This document shows, in pieces, positions 8,721 through 15,952 of a stretch of 64,000 nucleotides of DNA (within the stretch, counting starts at the first letter, position 1; the number at the start of each line of letters is the position of its first letter). Source of the DNA: Finegoldia magna ATCC 29328 (lineage in GTDB: Bacteria; Bacillota; Clostridia; Tissierellales; Peptoniphilaceae); contig NC_010376.1 in assembly GCF_000010185.1 (NCBI RefSeq), positions 1,054,001-1,118,000 of the forward strand. Direction: 5' to 3'. The notes under the pieces were generated by a model. The model ran no database searches and was not told where the DNA came from. It saw nothing but the letters and a program-made list of their open reading frames with translations. The translations under genes were made by a program, and so were the position numbers.

Positions 8721-8738
8721 AAAATAAATTTGTGATAT
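8703..8738. promoter_or_regulatory. Two 15-bp direct repeats, candidate AraC-regulator binding sites
   Basis: ATAAATTTGTGATAT occurs identically at 8703-8717 and 8724-8738, a 21-base period that equals two helical turns. The copies overlap the -10 box and transcription start of the regulator gene. AraC-family dimers typically bind such same-face direct repeats, so autoregulation and control of the divergent iron operon are plausible. Confidence 0.6.
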
Positions 8739-8759
8739 TAAAAGAGGTGAGTAGAATTG

Positions 8760-9731
8760 ATGGATAGAACAGTTATTGATTATTTAACAAACTTAGTACA
8801 TGACGCTCCTTTTATTCCTGTTCCAACTTTATCAACTGAAAACAAACAAATCTTTCAAATAGATCCCCATTTTGGCAAAGGTACTTTTCGCATACTAAAA
8901 TTTGACAGCCGTTTAATTCTAATTTTAATTGCTAACTTTACTCCAAATGAAACAATGGAGAAAATAACCGAAGTATCTGAAAAGTATTTAGAGATTAGCC
9001 AATTTGAAACAGAAAGCAGTTCATTTAAAGTCGGTGGCAGAAAGTTAAATAATGTAGAAAAAGGTATATATTGTTACTTAAATACAGAAAAGAAAACTTA
9101 TACCTATTGTGAGGCAAATAAGCCTGTAAAGTTTACGAAAATAATCCTAACCAAAGAATACTTTGATACTTTCTTAAAATTAAAATATGATGATTTTGAA
9201 TATGAAAAAGCAAAGATTCTTAATTCTTATTTGTTAAAAACTCAAAATTCTCCGCAGTTGAATTTTATATTTCAACAGATAAGAGAATCCCAAGCTGAAG
9301 GAAAGATTTTGCCTTTATATTTGGAAAGCAAAGTTATGGAACTATTATCTATCATAATTACAGAGTTAGAAGAAAAGGAAAAAAATATATCCGTTGTCTT
9401 AACTAAAAAAGATAAGCAAAATCTGAAAAGGACTGTATCAGCTATGAAAAAAGATTTATCGGTTCATATTGACGGACTTGAACTCTCTAAAATTGCTTTA
9501 ATGAGTCCTGCACGATTTCAATTAGCTTTTCGCAAATACTACGGTGTTCCTCCCTACGAGTACTTAAAAGAACTAAGGCTTAATAAGGCATTATTATTGC
9601 TGAAAAATCCTGAGTATAAAATATCTACGATAGCAGAAAAAGTTGGCTATACACACACAGGACATTTTGCTAAAATATTCAAATCAACTTATGGTATCAC
9701 ACCAAGTAAATATAGAAGTATGCTTAACTAA
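8760..9731 (+). CDS. AraC family transcriptional regulator
   Basis: Regulator of 323 residues, read from the ATG at 8760 that follows AGAGGTGA; an adjacent TTG at 8757 is less likely. The N-terminal ~220 residues form a ligand-sensing region without a clear family name. The C-terminal ~95 residues hold two helix-turn-helix motifs ending in IAEKVGYTHTGHFAKIFKS followed by GITPSKYRS, the AraC/XylS signature. It is the only plus-strand gene of the element and is divergent from the ABC-feo operon. By analogy with YbtA/PchR it may sense a ferric siderophore. Confidence 0.9.
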   Translation: MDRTVIDYLTNLVHDAPFIPVPTLSTENKQIFQIDPHFGKGTFRILKFDSRLILILIANFTPNETMEKITEVSEKYLEISQFETESSSFKVGGRKLNNVEKGIYCYLNTEKKTYTYCEANKPVKFTKIILTKEYFDTFLKLKYDDFEYEKAKILNSYLLKTQNSPQLNFIFQQIRESQAEGKILPLYLESKVMELLSIIITELEEKEKNISVVLTKKDKQNLKRTVSAMKKDLSVHIDGLELSKIALMSPARFQLAFRKYYGVPPYEYLKELRLNKALLLLKNPEYKISTIAEKVGYTHTGHFAKIFKSTYGITPSKYRSMLN

Positions 9732-9765
9732 AGAAATTTATCCCAATATTATAAAACATAAATTT

Positions 9766-9790
9766 AGAGCGTGTAATTTTTACACGCTCT
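9766..9790. terminator. Hairpin between convergent regulator and recombinase genes
   Basis: AGAGCGTGTAA (9766-9776) pairs perfectly with TTACACGCTCT (9780-9790) across a 3-base loop. One arm contains the recombinase stop codon. It is placed to end both convergent genes, although the T-tracts are short. Confidence 0.55.
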
Positions 9791-11633
9791 CTTTAAATGA
9801 TTCCTTGTTTTTATAATCCTTCATCAGTATACCTGCCCTTTTCAAAACCTTTAACTTCTCCTGTTTTTTCTGTTCTCTCCTTTCCTTATACCTTTCCTCA
9901 TACTCCTGTTGTTTTCCATTTGCTTTACGCTTTAGATAATTTTGATGAAGTCTGTCTCTTCTCTCATTAATTTTTCGTTCTTCTTCCTCAAGTTTTGATC
10001 GTTCTTCTTCGCTTAACTCTTCTTTTGGCACTTCATAATTTCCTATGAAGTTAAAATATATTTCTATCTTTTGCTTTGATGTTTGACTGCCTTTCCTATC
10101 TCTTTCATGAATGATTATCTTCTTTACAAACTCATTTATCATTGTGTTTGTGAGATTATCAAAGTTTTCATAACGACTAATAAGGGATATGAATTTTCTT
10201 GCCTTATCTGTTTCCTTTTCATATCTTGATATTACAAGCTCTAAGTCTTTAATCTCTTTACTTAACGTGAGTTGCTCAGTTTCATATTGGTTATTTAAAA
10301 TTTCATAGCGATTATTCGGTATCTTATTTAAAATCATATCTTCATAAATTCTGCACATCAATCGTTCCAGCTCTTGAAGCCTGTTTTGGCTTTCTGTTAA
10401 TCTTATCTTTTTCTTTTCTATATGTGCCTTTTCCTTTTCTTCCATTTCATTTTGAATGGAATGAATAAATGCTTCATTATCTTCATCAAGATAATTTTTT
10501 ATATCTTTTAATGTTTCTTGGATAAGATTTAAGACTACTTCTGCTTTTATCCTATGAGCTGATGGACAAAGTGTCCCGCAAGGTACTTTCTTATAATTAC
10601 TGCAAACATAATAAGGGATATTTTTGTAATTATTTGTCCTATGAACATACATCTTGCTTCCACAATCTGCACAATACATCAGTCCTGTTAGTGGGTGATA
10701 TTCGCCCCAACCATCAGGATACCTTTTTACATTTCCTCTTATCCTTTGCACATTATCAAAGGTTTCTTGGTCTATGATTGCTTCGTGAGTATTTTCAAAG
10801 ATGAGCCATTTATCTTCGGATACATATTTACTTTTCTTATCCTTGAAATGCTTTCTTGTTTTAAAGTTAACTGTATGCCCTAAGTATTCTTTTTTCTTTA
10901 AGATACTGGCAATTGTGGAACTACACCAACGATAAGGATATTCAAAGTTTTTGCTTTGATGTAATCCATATCCCATTTTTTGCTGATGATAAGCGGGTAT
11001 ATCTATCTTATCTGCTTCCAGTATCTTTGCTATTTTGTATGGTCCCGCTCCGTCCATTGTAAGATTAAATATTCGTCTTACTATCTCGGCTGCTTTTTCA
11101 TCTACAACCCACTTATCTTTGTCTTTTTCATCTTTGATGTAGCCATAAGGTGGAGTGCTTGCCGTATGCTTTCCGCTTTCTCCTTTTGATCTAAATGTAG
11201 ATTGTATTTTTCTTGAAGTATCTCTTGCATACCATTCATTCATAATATTTCTAAAAGGGGTAAAATCATCTTCTCTGTAAAAGCTGTCTACGTTGTCATT
11301 GATAGCAATAAGTCTTACGCCCTTTTGTCTTAATATCTCCATACATTGACCGACTTTGAGATAATCTCTGCCGAGTCTACTCATATCCTTTACGATGATA
11401 CAACCGATATTTCCAGTATTTACTCCATTCATCATTTCCATAAAGCCTGGTCTATCAAACTGTGTCCCGCTTATTCCGTCATCTGTAAAATGGATGATGT
11501 TGGTTAAATTATTCTTACTTGCATATTCTTCAAGGATTTTCTTTTGATTAACGATTGAATTACTTTCTCCTTCAAGTTCATCATCTCGACTTAATCTTTC
11601 ATAGAGTGCTGTTATCTTTTCAAAATTCCTCAC
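9780..11633 (-). CDS. Large serine recombinase (TnpX/TndX-type)
   Basis: Site-specific recombinase of 617 residues that would excise and integrate the element. The N-terminal resolvase domain has the catalytic motif Y11-E-R13-L-S15 and the IIVKDMSRLGRDYLKVG stretch. The Recombinase domain spans about 160-280. A zinc ribbon follows (CADCGSKMY, then CSN...CGTLC), then a long coiled coil (about 370-480) and a DUF4368-like Lys/Glu-rich tail. It starts with GTG at 11633 preceded by GGAGGA. It is the outermost gene at the element's right end, only 96 bases from the junction with virD4. Confidence 0.93.
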   Translation of the reverse strand: MRNFEKITALYERLSRDDELEGESNSIVNQKKILEEYASKNNLTNIIHFTDDGISGTQFDRPGFMEMMNGVNTGNIGCIIVKDMSRLGRDYLKVGQCMEILRQKGVRLIAINDNVDSFYREDDFTPFRNIMNEWYARDTSRKIQSTFRSKGESGKHTASTPPYGYIKDEKDKDKWVVDEKAAEIVRRIFNLTMDGAGPYKIAKILEADKIDIPAYHQQKMGYGLHQSKNFEYPYRWCSSTIASILKKKEYLGHTVNFKTRKHFKDKKSKYVSEDKWLIFENTHEAIIDQETFDNVQRIRGNVKRYPDGWGEYHPLTGLMYCADCGSKMYVHRTNNYKNIPYYVCSNYKKVPCGTLCPSAHRIKAEVVLNLIQETLKDIKNYLDEDNEAFIHSIQNEMEEKEKAHIEKKKIRLTESQNRLQELERLMCRIYEDMILNKIPNNRYEILNNQYETEQLTLSKEIKDLELVISRYEKETDKARKFISLISRYENFDNLTNTMINEFVKKIIIHERDRKGSQTSKQKIEIYFNFIGNYEVPKEELSEEERSKLEEEERKINERRDRLHQNYLKRKANGKQQEYEERYKERREQKKQEKLKVLKRAGILMKDYKNKESFKESV

Positions 11634-11672
11634 TTTTTCCTCCTTCCTCTTAATTTCTTAAATAAAAAAGAA

Positions 11673-12725
11673 TTAAGAAGTACATATTTCACTAAAACAG
11701 TGATTAAGTGTTCTCCTTAATTCTATTACTCCTGCTGCCAGCTTATATTTCTTGTATTGCTTAACTGCAAAATGACTTGGATCTTTCTTTTCAAGAGCTT
11801 CAAAAAGCCTATCAATTGGGTTCATATAGGTTTCGTCATCTTCTCTAACCTCACTTGCGTCAATCATATCTAAGAGTGTTTTAAAATTCTTTTCTTCTTC
11901 AGGTGCTTCATAATAAATATACCCAATAAGAGCAGTGTAATATAACTTTTCAGCCTTTACCCAAAAATCTTCTCCTGCCTTTTCTCCATCTCCCTTGGTG
12001 TTAGCAATTATGGTTTGGACAAGCTTTAAAATATCTTTTTCACTTCTCAAGTATGCAAAGGGATTGTATTTCATAGATTTTTTAAAGTTTATTGTGTTTA
12101 ATATCTTTATGTCGTAACCATTTTCATAAAGCATTTTTCCACATTCTAACACAAGTGTGCCTTTAGGGTCTGTTACTACATAGGAAGAATGCATTTGCAT
12201 TAGATTTGGCTTTACATAAAATCTCGTTTTACCTGATCCAGAACCACCTATTACTAATACATTTTTATTTCTGGCATATTTAGGGTTTTTAGGTCTTGAG
12301 TTCATTGTTAGTCTTTCGGTATTAGTTATGAGAACATTGTTTTCAAACTTAGGGTCAATATATGGAGCAATATCCTTACTTTCTCCCCATCTTGCAGATC
12401 CATATTCCTTGCCTTGCCTATATTTCTTTTTGTTTTTACCTTTGCTGTAAACAATTAACTTAACAAGACCAGCAACTGAAATACCTACTAACAAGTCCCT
12501 TGGATTAAGGCTTGGTATATAAGATAAAGTTCCTATATCAGAAATTCCCACCATTATTTTATCAATAATATCTCCTCCTACATAAGAATTGATGTGCTTA
12601 GAAAAGATATTTCCAATGTAGAAGAATGATAGATAGGGAATGTTTGATAATATAAATTTCTTTGGGTTGTCTATTTTAATTAGGTTTTTAATATCAGAAA
12701 GAATGGCTTCTAATATCTTATTCAT
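11673..12725 (-). pseudogene. VirD4/TraG coupling protein, truncated by element insertion
   Basis: Type IV coupling protein that normally links the relaxosome to the secretion channel. Present are N-terminal membrane segments, the Walker A region GGSGSGKTRFYVKPN and a GTLVLECGKML stretch. The product ends at about 350 residues, while family members have roughly 600. After KYKLAAG the protein continues with 18 residues that do not belong to the family and then stops. Walker B and the C-terminus are missing, so it is predicted inactive. ATG 12725 is preferred over GTG 12740. The missing 3' part should lie beyond the left edge of the window, past the inserted element. Confidence 0.87.
11726..11734. 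other. Element/virD4 junction (candidate attachment site)
   Basis: The virD4 frame leaves family sequence right after the GGA glycine codon (11730-11732 on the minus strand). The GA dinucleotide there matches the short GA crossover core used by TnpX/TndX-type recombinases. The position is inferred from where protein similarity should break, so it is accurate only to a few bases. Confidence 0.55.
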
Positions 12726-13452
12726 CGTAGAAACCTTCACTATCTAATAAAATTAGTAGGTAGTGTCTTCCCTTTGGTGTTATTAATGTTTGTATTCCTA
12801 CAAGTGTACCTAGTGGATCAATCCATTCTTTTACTTCAAAATATCCCTTGTTCTTATCTGCATAAGGTAAGAGTTTCTTTTTCTTATCTCTGTAAATTAA
12901 TCCCTTATCCATTAGAAAACTTATAAATTGATTTTGTGGTATTCCTAACTCTTTGGCAGTATTTCTAAAGTTTGTAAGTAGGTTATAATCTACTAATTTG
13001 TCATAATAATCTGCCTTTGGTCTTAATTCTTCAATTTCTTCTTCTCTTTCAGCAATAATTCTATTGGCTACAAGAATTGCATCTGCAAGTAGATCTTCAT
13101 TAGTTTTCTTTTCTTGCCCTACTATATATCCTCCGTTTTTTCTAATACTTGGTAAGACTTCTCTAGTTACCCAAGCTTTGAATATTTTTGCTTGTGGTAG
13201 TTTTGATGAGAGGATAAGTGAATACAATCCTGATTCGTTAATTATTGAAATATTCTGTATTCCTCCAGGGGTGTTCCATTTCGTTACACCCTTATCTTCT
13301 TCGTCTACATGGTCATAAATAGCTTTTCTGGGATTGACATATCCTAGCATAGTTGCTACTTCATTTGCTATAAAGAAAAACTCACCATCTTTTTCAATAA
13401 CAGTGAGTTTCCCAAAATTCTTATTTTCAAATGTTTTTAGATTACTTATCAT
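12718..13452 (-). CDS. Phage-type antirepressor (BRO-N plus KilA-C-like)
   Basis: A 244-residue DNA-binding protein. Residues about 10-110 are a BRO-N domain (FFIANEVATMLGYVNPRKAI, ... NESGLYSLILSSKLPQAK, ... WVTREVLPSIRKNGGY). A short coiled coil follows, then a KilA-C-type domain with NLLTNFRNTAKELGI and a GRHYLLILLD-like end. Prophage antirepressors of this kind control lysis/lysogeny decisions. Here the gene is wedged between PcfB and VirD4 and overlaps both (4 bases upstream, 8 bases downstream), so it is part of the transfer operon. Its role there is unknown. Confidence 0.87.
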   Translation of the reverse strand: MISNLKTFENKNFGKLTVIEKDGEFFFIANEVATMLGYVNPRKAIYDHVDEEDKGVTKWNTPGGIQNISIINESGLYSLILSSKLPQAKIFKAWVTREVLPSIRKNGGYIVGQEKKTNEDLLADAILVANRIIAEREEEIEELRPKADYYDKLVDYNLLTNFRNTAKELGIPQNQFISFLMDKGLIYRDKKKKLLPYADKNKGYFEVKEWIDPLGTLVGIQTLITPKGRHYLLILLDSEGFYDE

Positions 13453-13934
13453 AAGCTTTGCTCCTTATGTTTATTTTTAACTTTATCTTTACTAATGGTG
13501 TCCTTAGCCATATCTTTAAACTTATTTATAGTCTTCGTTATTGAATCTTTTCTATCGGCCTTTTTTTCAGAAGCCTTAACTGCTTTTTTAAAGGCGTGTT
13601 CCATTACTTTTATATCCTTAGATTGAAAAAACACAGAGTGGTTACCAGTTTCCTTATCTTTCATAACAGAAAACTTCACTCCGTGTTTGTTTAAAATTTT
13701 CTTTAATTCTTTTAACTCAGGATCTTTTAGATTAATTTCTTCTAACTGTCCCTTTTTAACCATATCCTTTAGTTTTACTTCTTCTCCATTATTTTTTATT
13801 ACATTTTTCAAGCCTCCTTGATCTTCTATTTGCTTGTGAACTTTCTTTAAGGCATCAAGAATTGCTTTACTTGTTGCTTTTGCAAGCCTTACTTCAAGGT
13901 TAAGACTCGACCTAGATACTTCTTCATTAATCAT
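13449..13934 (-). CDS. PcfB/DUF3801 conjugation protein
   Basis: A 161-residue protein with the DUF3801 pattern: an N-terminal helical segment, then LKELKKILNKHGVKFSVMKD and HSVFFQSKDIKVMEHAFKKA, and a Lys-rich tail. PcfB-type proteins work with the coupling protein and relaxase at the start of DNA transfer. The ATG is preceded by GGAGGTGG that overlaps the end of the upstream ATPase gene. Position directly before the antirepressor/virD4 genes fits the Tn1549 order. Confidence 0.8.
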   Translation of the reverse strand: MINEEVSRSSLNLEVRLAKATSKAILDALKKVHKQIEDQGGLKNVIKNNGEEVKLKDMVKKGQLEEINLKDPELKELKKILNKHGVKFSVMKDKETGNHSVFFQSKDIKVMEHAFKKAVKASEKKADRKDSITKTINKFKDMAKDTISKDKVKNKHKEQSL

Positions 13935-14754
13935 CTATTCCACCTCCATATAAAAGTAACTCTTTGTATTTTCTTAACTTCTCTTGATGGATTTTTCTTC
14001 TAAAATCTTCTCCCGTAACTTTAACTGGTATTGTCATTTCAAGTATTCTTGAATATATCCTCTGATACTCAAGTTCAATATTAGGATTTTGAATAATTTC
14101 CAATGATAAGTTTGTAGTAAAAATTGTCGGCCTACCTTTTAAGTATCTTGAGTTTATAATGTTATATACTTGTTCTCTTGCATAAGATGTATCCCTTTCA
14201 ATTCCAAGATCATCTAAAATTAACAACGGAATGTTTGATAGGTTATCTATAATTTCATTTGAATCTAGCTTAAATGCTGATTTTTGTATTTGATTTATAA
14301 CCTGAGATAAATTCATAATCTTAACTTTAACTTGTTCTCTTTCAATTAATTCATTTGCAATAGAACAAGCAAGATAAGTCTTTCCACTGCCAACATCTCC
14401 ATGAAATAAAAGTCCAACATTGTCTTCCTTCATTTGTTCAAAACTTTTAGCATAATTGTAAGCAACCTTGTAAGCTTGACCTTTTTCATTTAAGAATCTC
14501 TCAAAATTATATTGGTGTTGGAGTGGCGATGAGAAACAATCTCTTTTTAGCGATGATATTTTCATTAGTCTTTCTCTTTCTTCATTTTCCTTATCTCTTT
14601 TTATTTCACATTCACATTTAATTCTGGGAATAAACTTTGTAAAGCCAAGGTCAAGTAATTCTCCATCGACTCTTTTATCACATACCTTACAATAAATATG
14701 TCCATTTCTTTCAATATCATTTTCTCTTAATACAAAATCTTTTAAGCTTTTCAT
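13927..14754 (-). CDS. DnaC/IstB-like AAA+ ATPase
   Basis: Helicase-loader-like protein of 275 residues. It has an N-terminal Cys pair region (CKVCDKRVDGELLD and later KCECE) that probably binds zinc, then an AAA+ core with Walker A GDVGSGKT, Walker B LLILDDLGIE and sensor-like FTTNLS. It follows the RepA-type initiator by overlapping start/stop codons and likely loads the replicative helicase at the element's origin. IstB of insertion sequences is related, but no transposase neighbours it. Confidence 0.88.
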   Translation of the reverse strand: MKSLKDFVLRENDIERNGHIYCKVCDKRVDGELLDLGFTKFIPRIKCECEIKRDKENEERERLMKISSLKRDCFSSPLQHQYNFERFLNEKGQAYKVAYNYAKSFEQMKEDNVGLLFHGDVGSGKTYLACSIANELIEREQVKVKIMNLSQVINQIQKSAFKLDSNEIIDNLSNIPLLILDDLGIERDTSYAREQVYNIINSRYLKGRPTIFTTNLSLEIIQNPNIELEYQRIYSRILEMTIPVKVTGEDFRRKIHQEKLRKYKELLLYGGGIDD

Positions 14755-15524
14755 AAACTCTCTCCTATATCGTAATTCATTTTCCTTGTTGTATTATCAT
14801 TAATGTTTTTTGCCTGATCATTAAGATACCAATTGATTATCGTTGCCTTGTAATCTTGATACACTCTGTTATTTGCTTTCATATATGACGACAACCTATC
14901 AATGTAGTCACTAATTCTACTTCCTAACTCATTTGTTAAGTCCTTGTATTCTTCATCAGTCAAAAATATGTTTTTATATATTCCATAAGGCTTTTGTCCC
15001 TTACTAAAATCATTCTTTCTTAACTCATTATTACTAATATTGTTATAGTTACCTTCCGATTTTCGGAAATCTTGAAGTCTGTTATTAGGAGTTCTTGAAT
15101 TCCGATTATCGGAAGTCTGGACTTCTGCTTTTCGGAAATCTGGATTTCTATTATTTGAATCGGAGAAAACACTCATAAAATCTTTAACATATATCCTATT
15201 TGGTTTTCCAAGTCCTTGTCTTTTCTTTTCTATCAATCCAATTCCTGATTTTATATCAAGCTCATTTATAATCTTTAAGGCTTTATCATTAGCACAGTTA
15301 AATTGCTCTTTAATAGCATCCATTGTGTAGTAAATAAAGACTTTTCCATCTTCATCTATCCAGCCATTTTTATATGAAAGACCCATTCGATTAAGCATAT
15401 ATGAATACAAAACTTTAGCTTCAATAGAAATGCTCTCAAAAATCTCATCTTCCATTAATACCATAGGTAACCTAATGAAGTTATACATCTCAGATTGCCT
15501 ATTATAAAAATAATCAAAATTCAT
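14751..15524 (-). CDS. RepA-N type replication initiator
   Basis: Replication initiator, 257 residues. The N-terminal ~125 residues match the RepA N-terminal winged-helix domain (FIRLPMVLMEDEIFESISIE, AKVLYSYMLNRMGLS, then GWIDEDGKVFIYYTMDAI). A Ser/Asn-rich linker (about 130-185) and a C-terminal helical domain with TDEEYKDLTNELGSRISDYIDRL follow. The gene has GAGAGGAGGT before its ATG. A transcription terminator hairpin lies just upstream, suggesting controlled expression. It supports autonomous replication of the excised conjugative element. Confidence 0.88.
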   Translation of the reverse strand: MNFDYFYNRQSEMYNFIRLPMVLMEDEIFESISIEAKVLYSYMLNRMGLSYKNGWIDEDGKVFIYYTMDAIKEQFNCANDKALKIINELDIKSGIGLIEKKRQGLGKPNRIYVKDFMSVFSDSNNRNPDFRKAEVQTSDNRNSRTPNNRLQDFRKSEGNYNNISNNELRKNDFSKGQKPYGIYKNIFLTDEEYKDLTNELGSRISDYIDRLSSYMKANNRVYQDYKATIINWYLNDQAKNINDNTTRKMNYDIGESL

Positions 15525-15544
15525 TCCTACCTCCTCTCTTTAAA

Positions 15545-15582
15545 ATAAAAAAAGACGACAGAATTATTGCTTTCTATCGTCT
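15545..15582 (-). terminator. Terminator or attenuator upstream of repA
   Basis: On the minus strand an 11-bp stem (15572-15582 with 15553-15563, one G-U pair) is followed by a seven-T run (15546-15552). It separates the CD1845-like gene from repA, with the repA start about 20 bases downstream, so repA transcription must read through. Confidence 0.75.
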
Positions 15583-15607
15583 ACGGTTGTCTTATATTTA
15601 TTTTTCT

Positions 15608-15889
15608 TCAAATTGATTTTATTGTATAGTTTAATAATTCTAATAATCCAATAACATATATACTTAATTTAGGTAATCCAAATGGACTAAATAAAAATGC
15701 TAATATTAGTGCTTCAATTACAATTTGCTTGTCTCCTTGAAAAATGCTAGCTATTCCAATTATAAAAATCAAAGTAGAAACTACGCTTAACAACGCAGTA
15801 CTCAAACTTAATATGAAGGTTAAAAAAGCTATGAGCAAACTCAACACTAATCTTATCGGTAATAAAATTATTCTAATTATCCATCTCAT
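15608..15889 (-). CDS. CD1845 family small membrane protein
   Basis: A 93-residue very hydrophobic protein: MRWIIRIILLPIRLVLSLLI, then two more membrane segments and the conserved-looking FLFSPFGLPKL. This is the pattern I recognise from the CD1845 family, found in Tn1549-type conjugative elements. Function is unknown. AGGAG precedes the ATG by five bases. It is the first gene of the conjugative fragment and lies almost directly against the lysS terminator. Confidence 0.75.
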   Translation of the reverse strand: MRWIIRIILLPIRLVLSLLIAFLTFILSLSTALLSVVSTLIFIIGIASIFQGDKQIVIEALILAFLFSPFGLPKLSIYVIGLLELLNYTIKSI

Positions 15890-15896
15890 ACATACT

Positions 15897-15935
15897 CCTA
15901 AAAATTAAACTGGGATTCATAACAAACCCCAGTTT
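15897..15935 (-). terminator. lysS terminator
   Basis: AAACTGGG/CCCAGTTT arms (15907-15914 and 15928-15935) lie 18 bases after the lysS stop codon, followed by TTTAATTTTTAGG on the minus strand. Confidence 0.75.
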
Positions 15936-15952
15936 CATAATTAGCGTGTCCT

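Larger units (their letters stand above)
1..11730. mobile_element. Mobilizable element with iron-uptake cargo, left end outside window
   Basis: A serine-recombinase mobilizable element. Its recognisable parts are a MobA/MobL relaxase, an oriT-like inverted repeat, a DUF3847 protein, a small sigma-like factor and, at the right end, a large serine recombinase. An iron-uptake operon and AraC-type regulator are the cargo. The right boundary is placed at about 11730, where the coupling-protein reading frame abruptly leaves family sequence after a Lys-Leu-Ala-Ala-Gly stretch. The left end lies beyond base 1. No type IV secretion genes are seen, so transfer would need a helper. Boundary placement is inferred from protein similarity, not from a compared empty site. 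Confidence 0.75.
11731..15900. mobile_element. Fragment of a Tn1549-like conjugative element
   Basis: Minus-strand genes in the order CD1845-like, RepA, DnaC/IstB-like, PcfB (DUF3801), antirepressor and virD4 form the replication/coupling module of Tn1549-type integrative conjugative elements. The gene starts overlap or nearly overlap from repA through virD4. The right boundary falls in the few bases between the first gene and the lysS terminator. The rest of this element would continue beyond the inserted element to the left. Its own integrase is not in the window. Confidence 0.7.
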
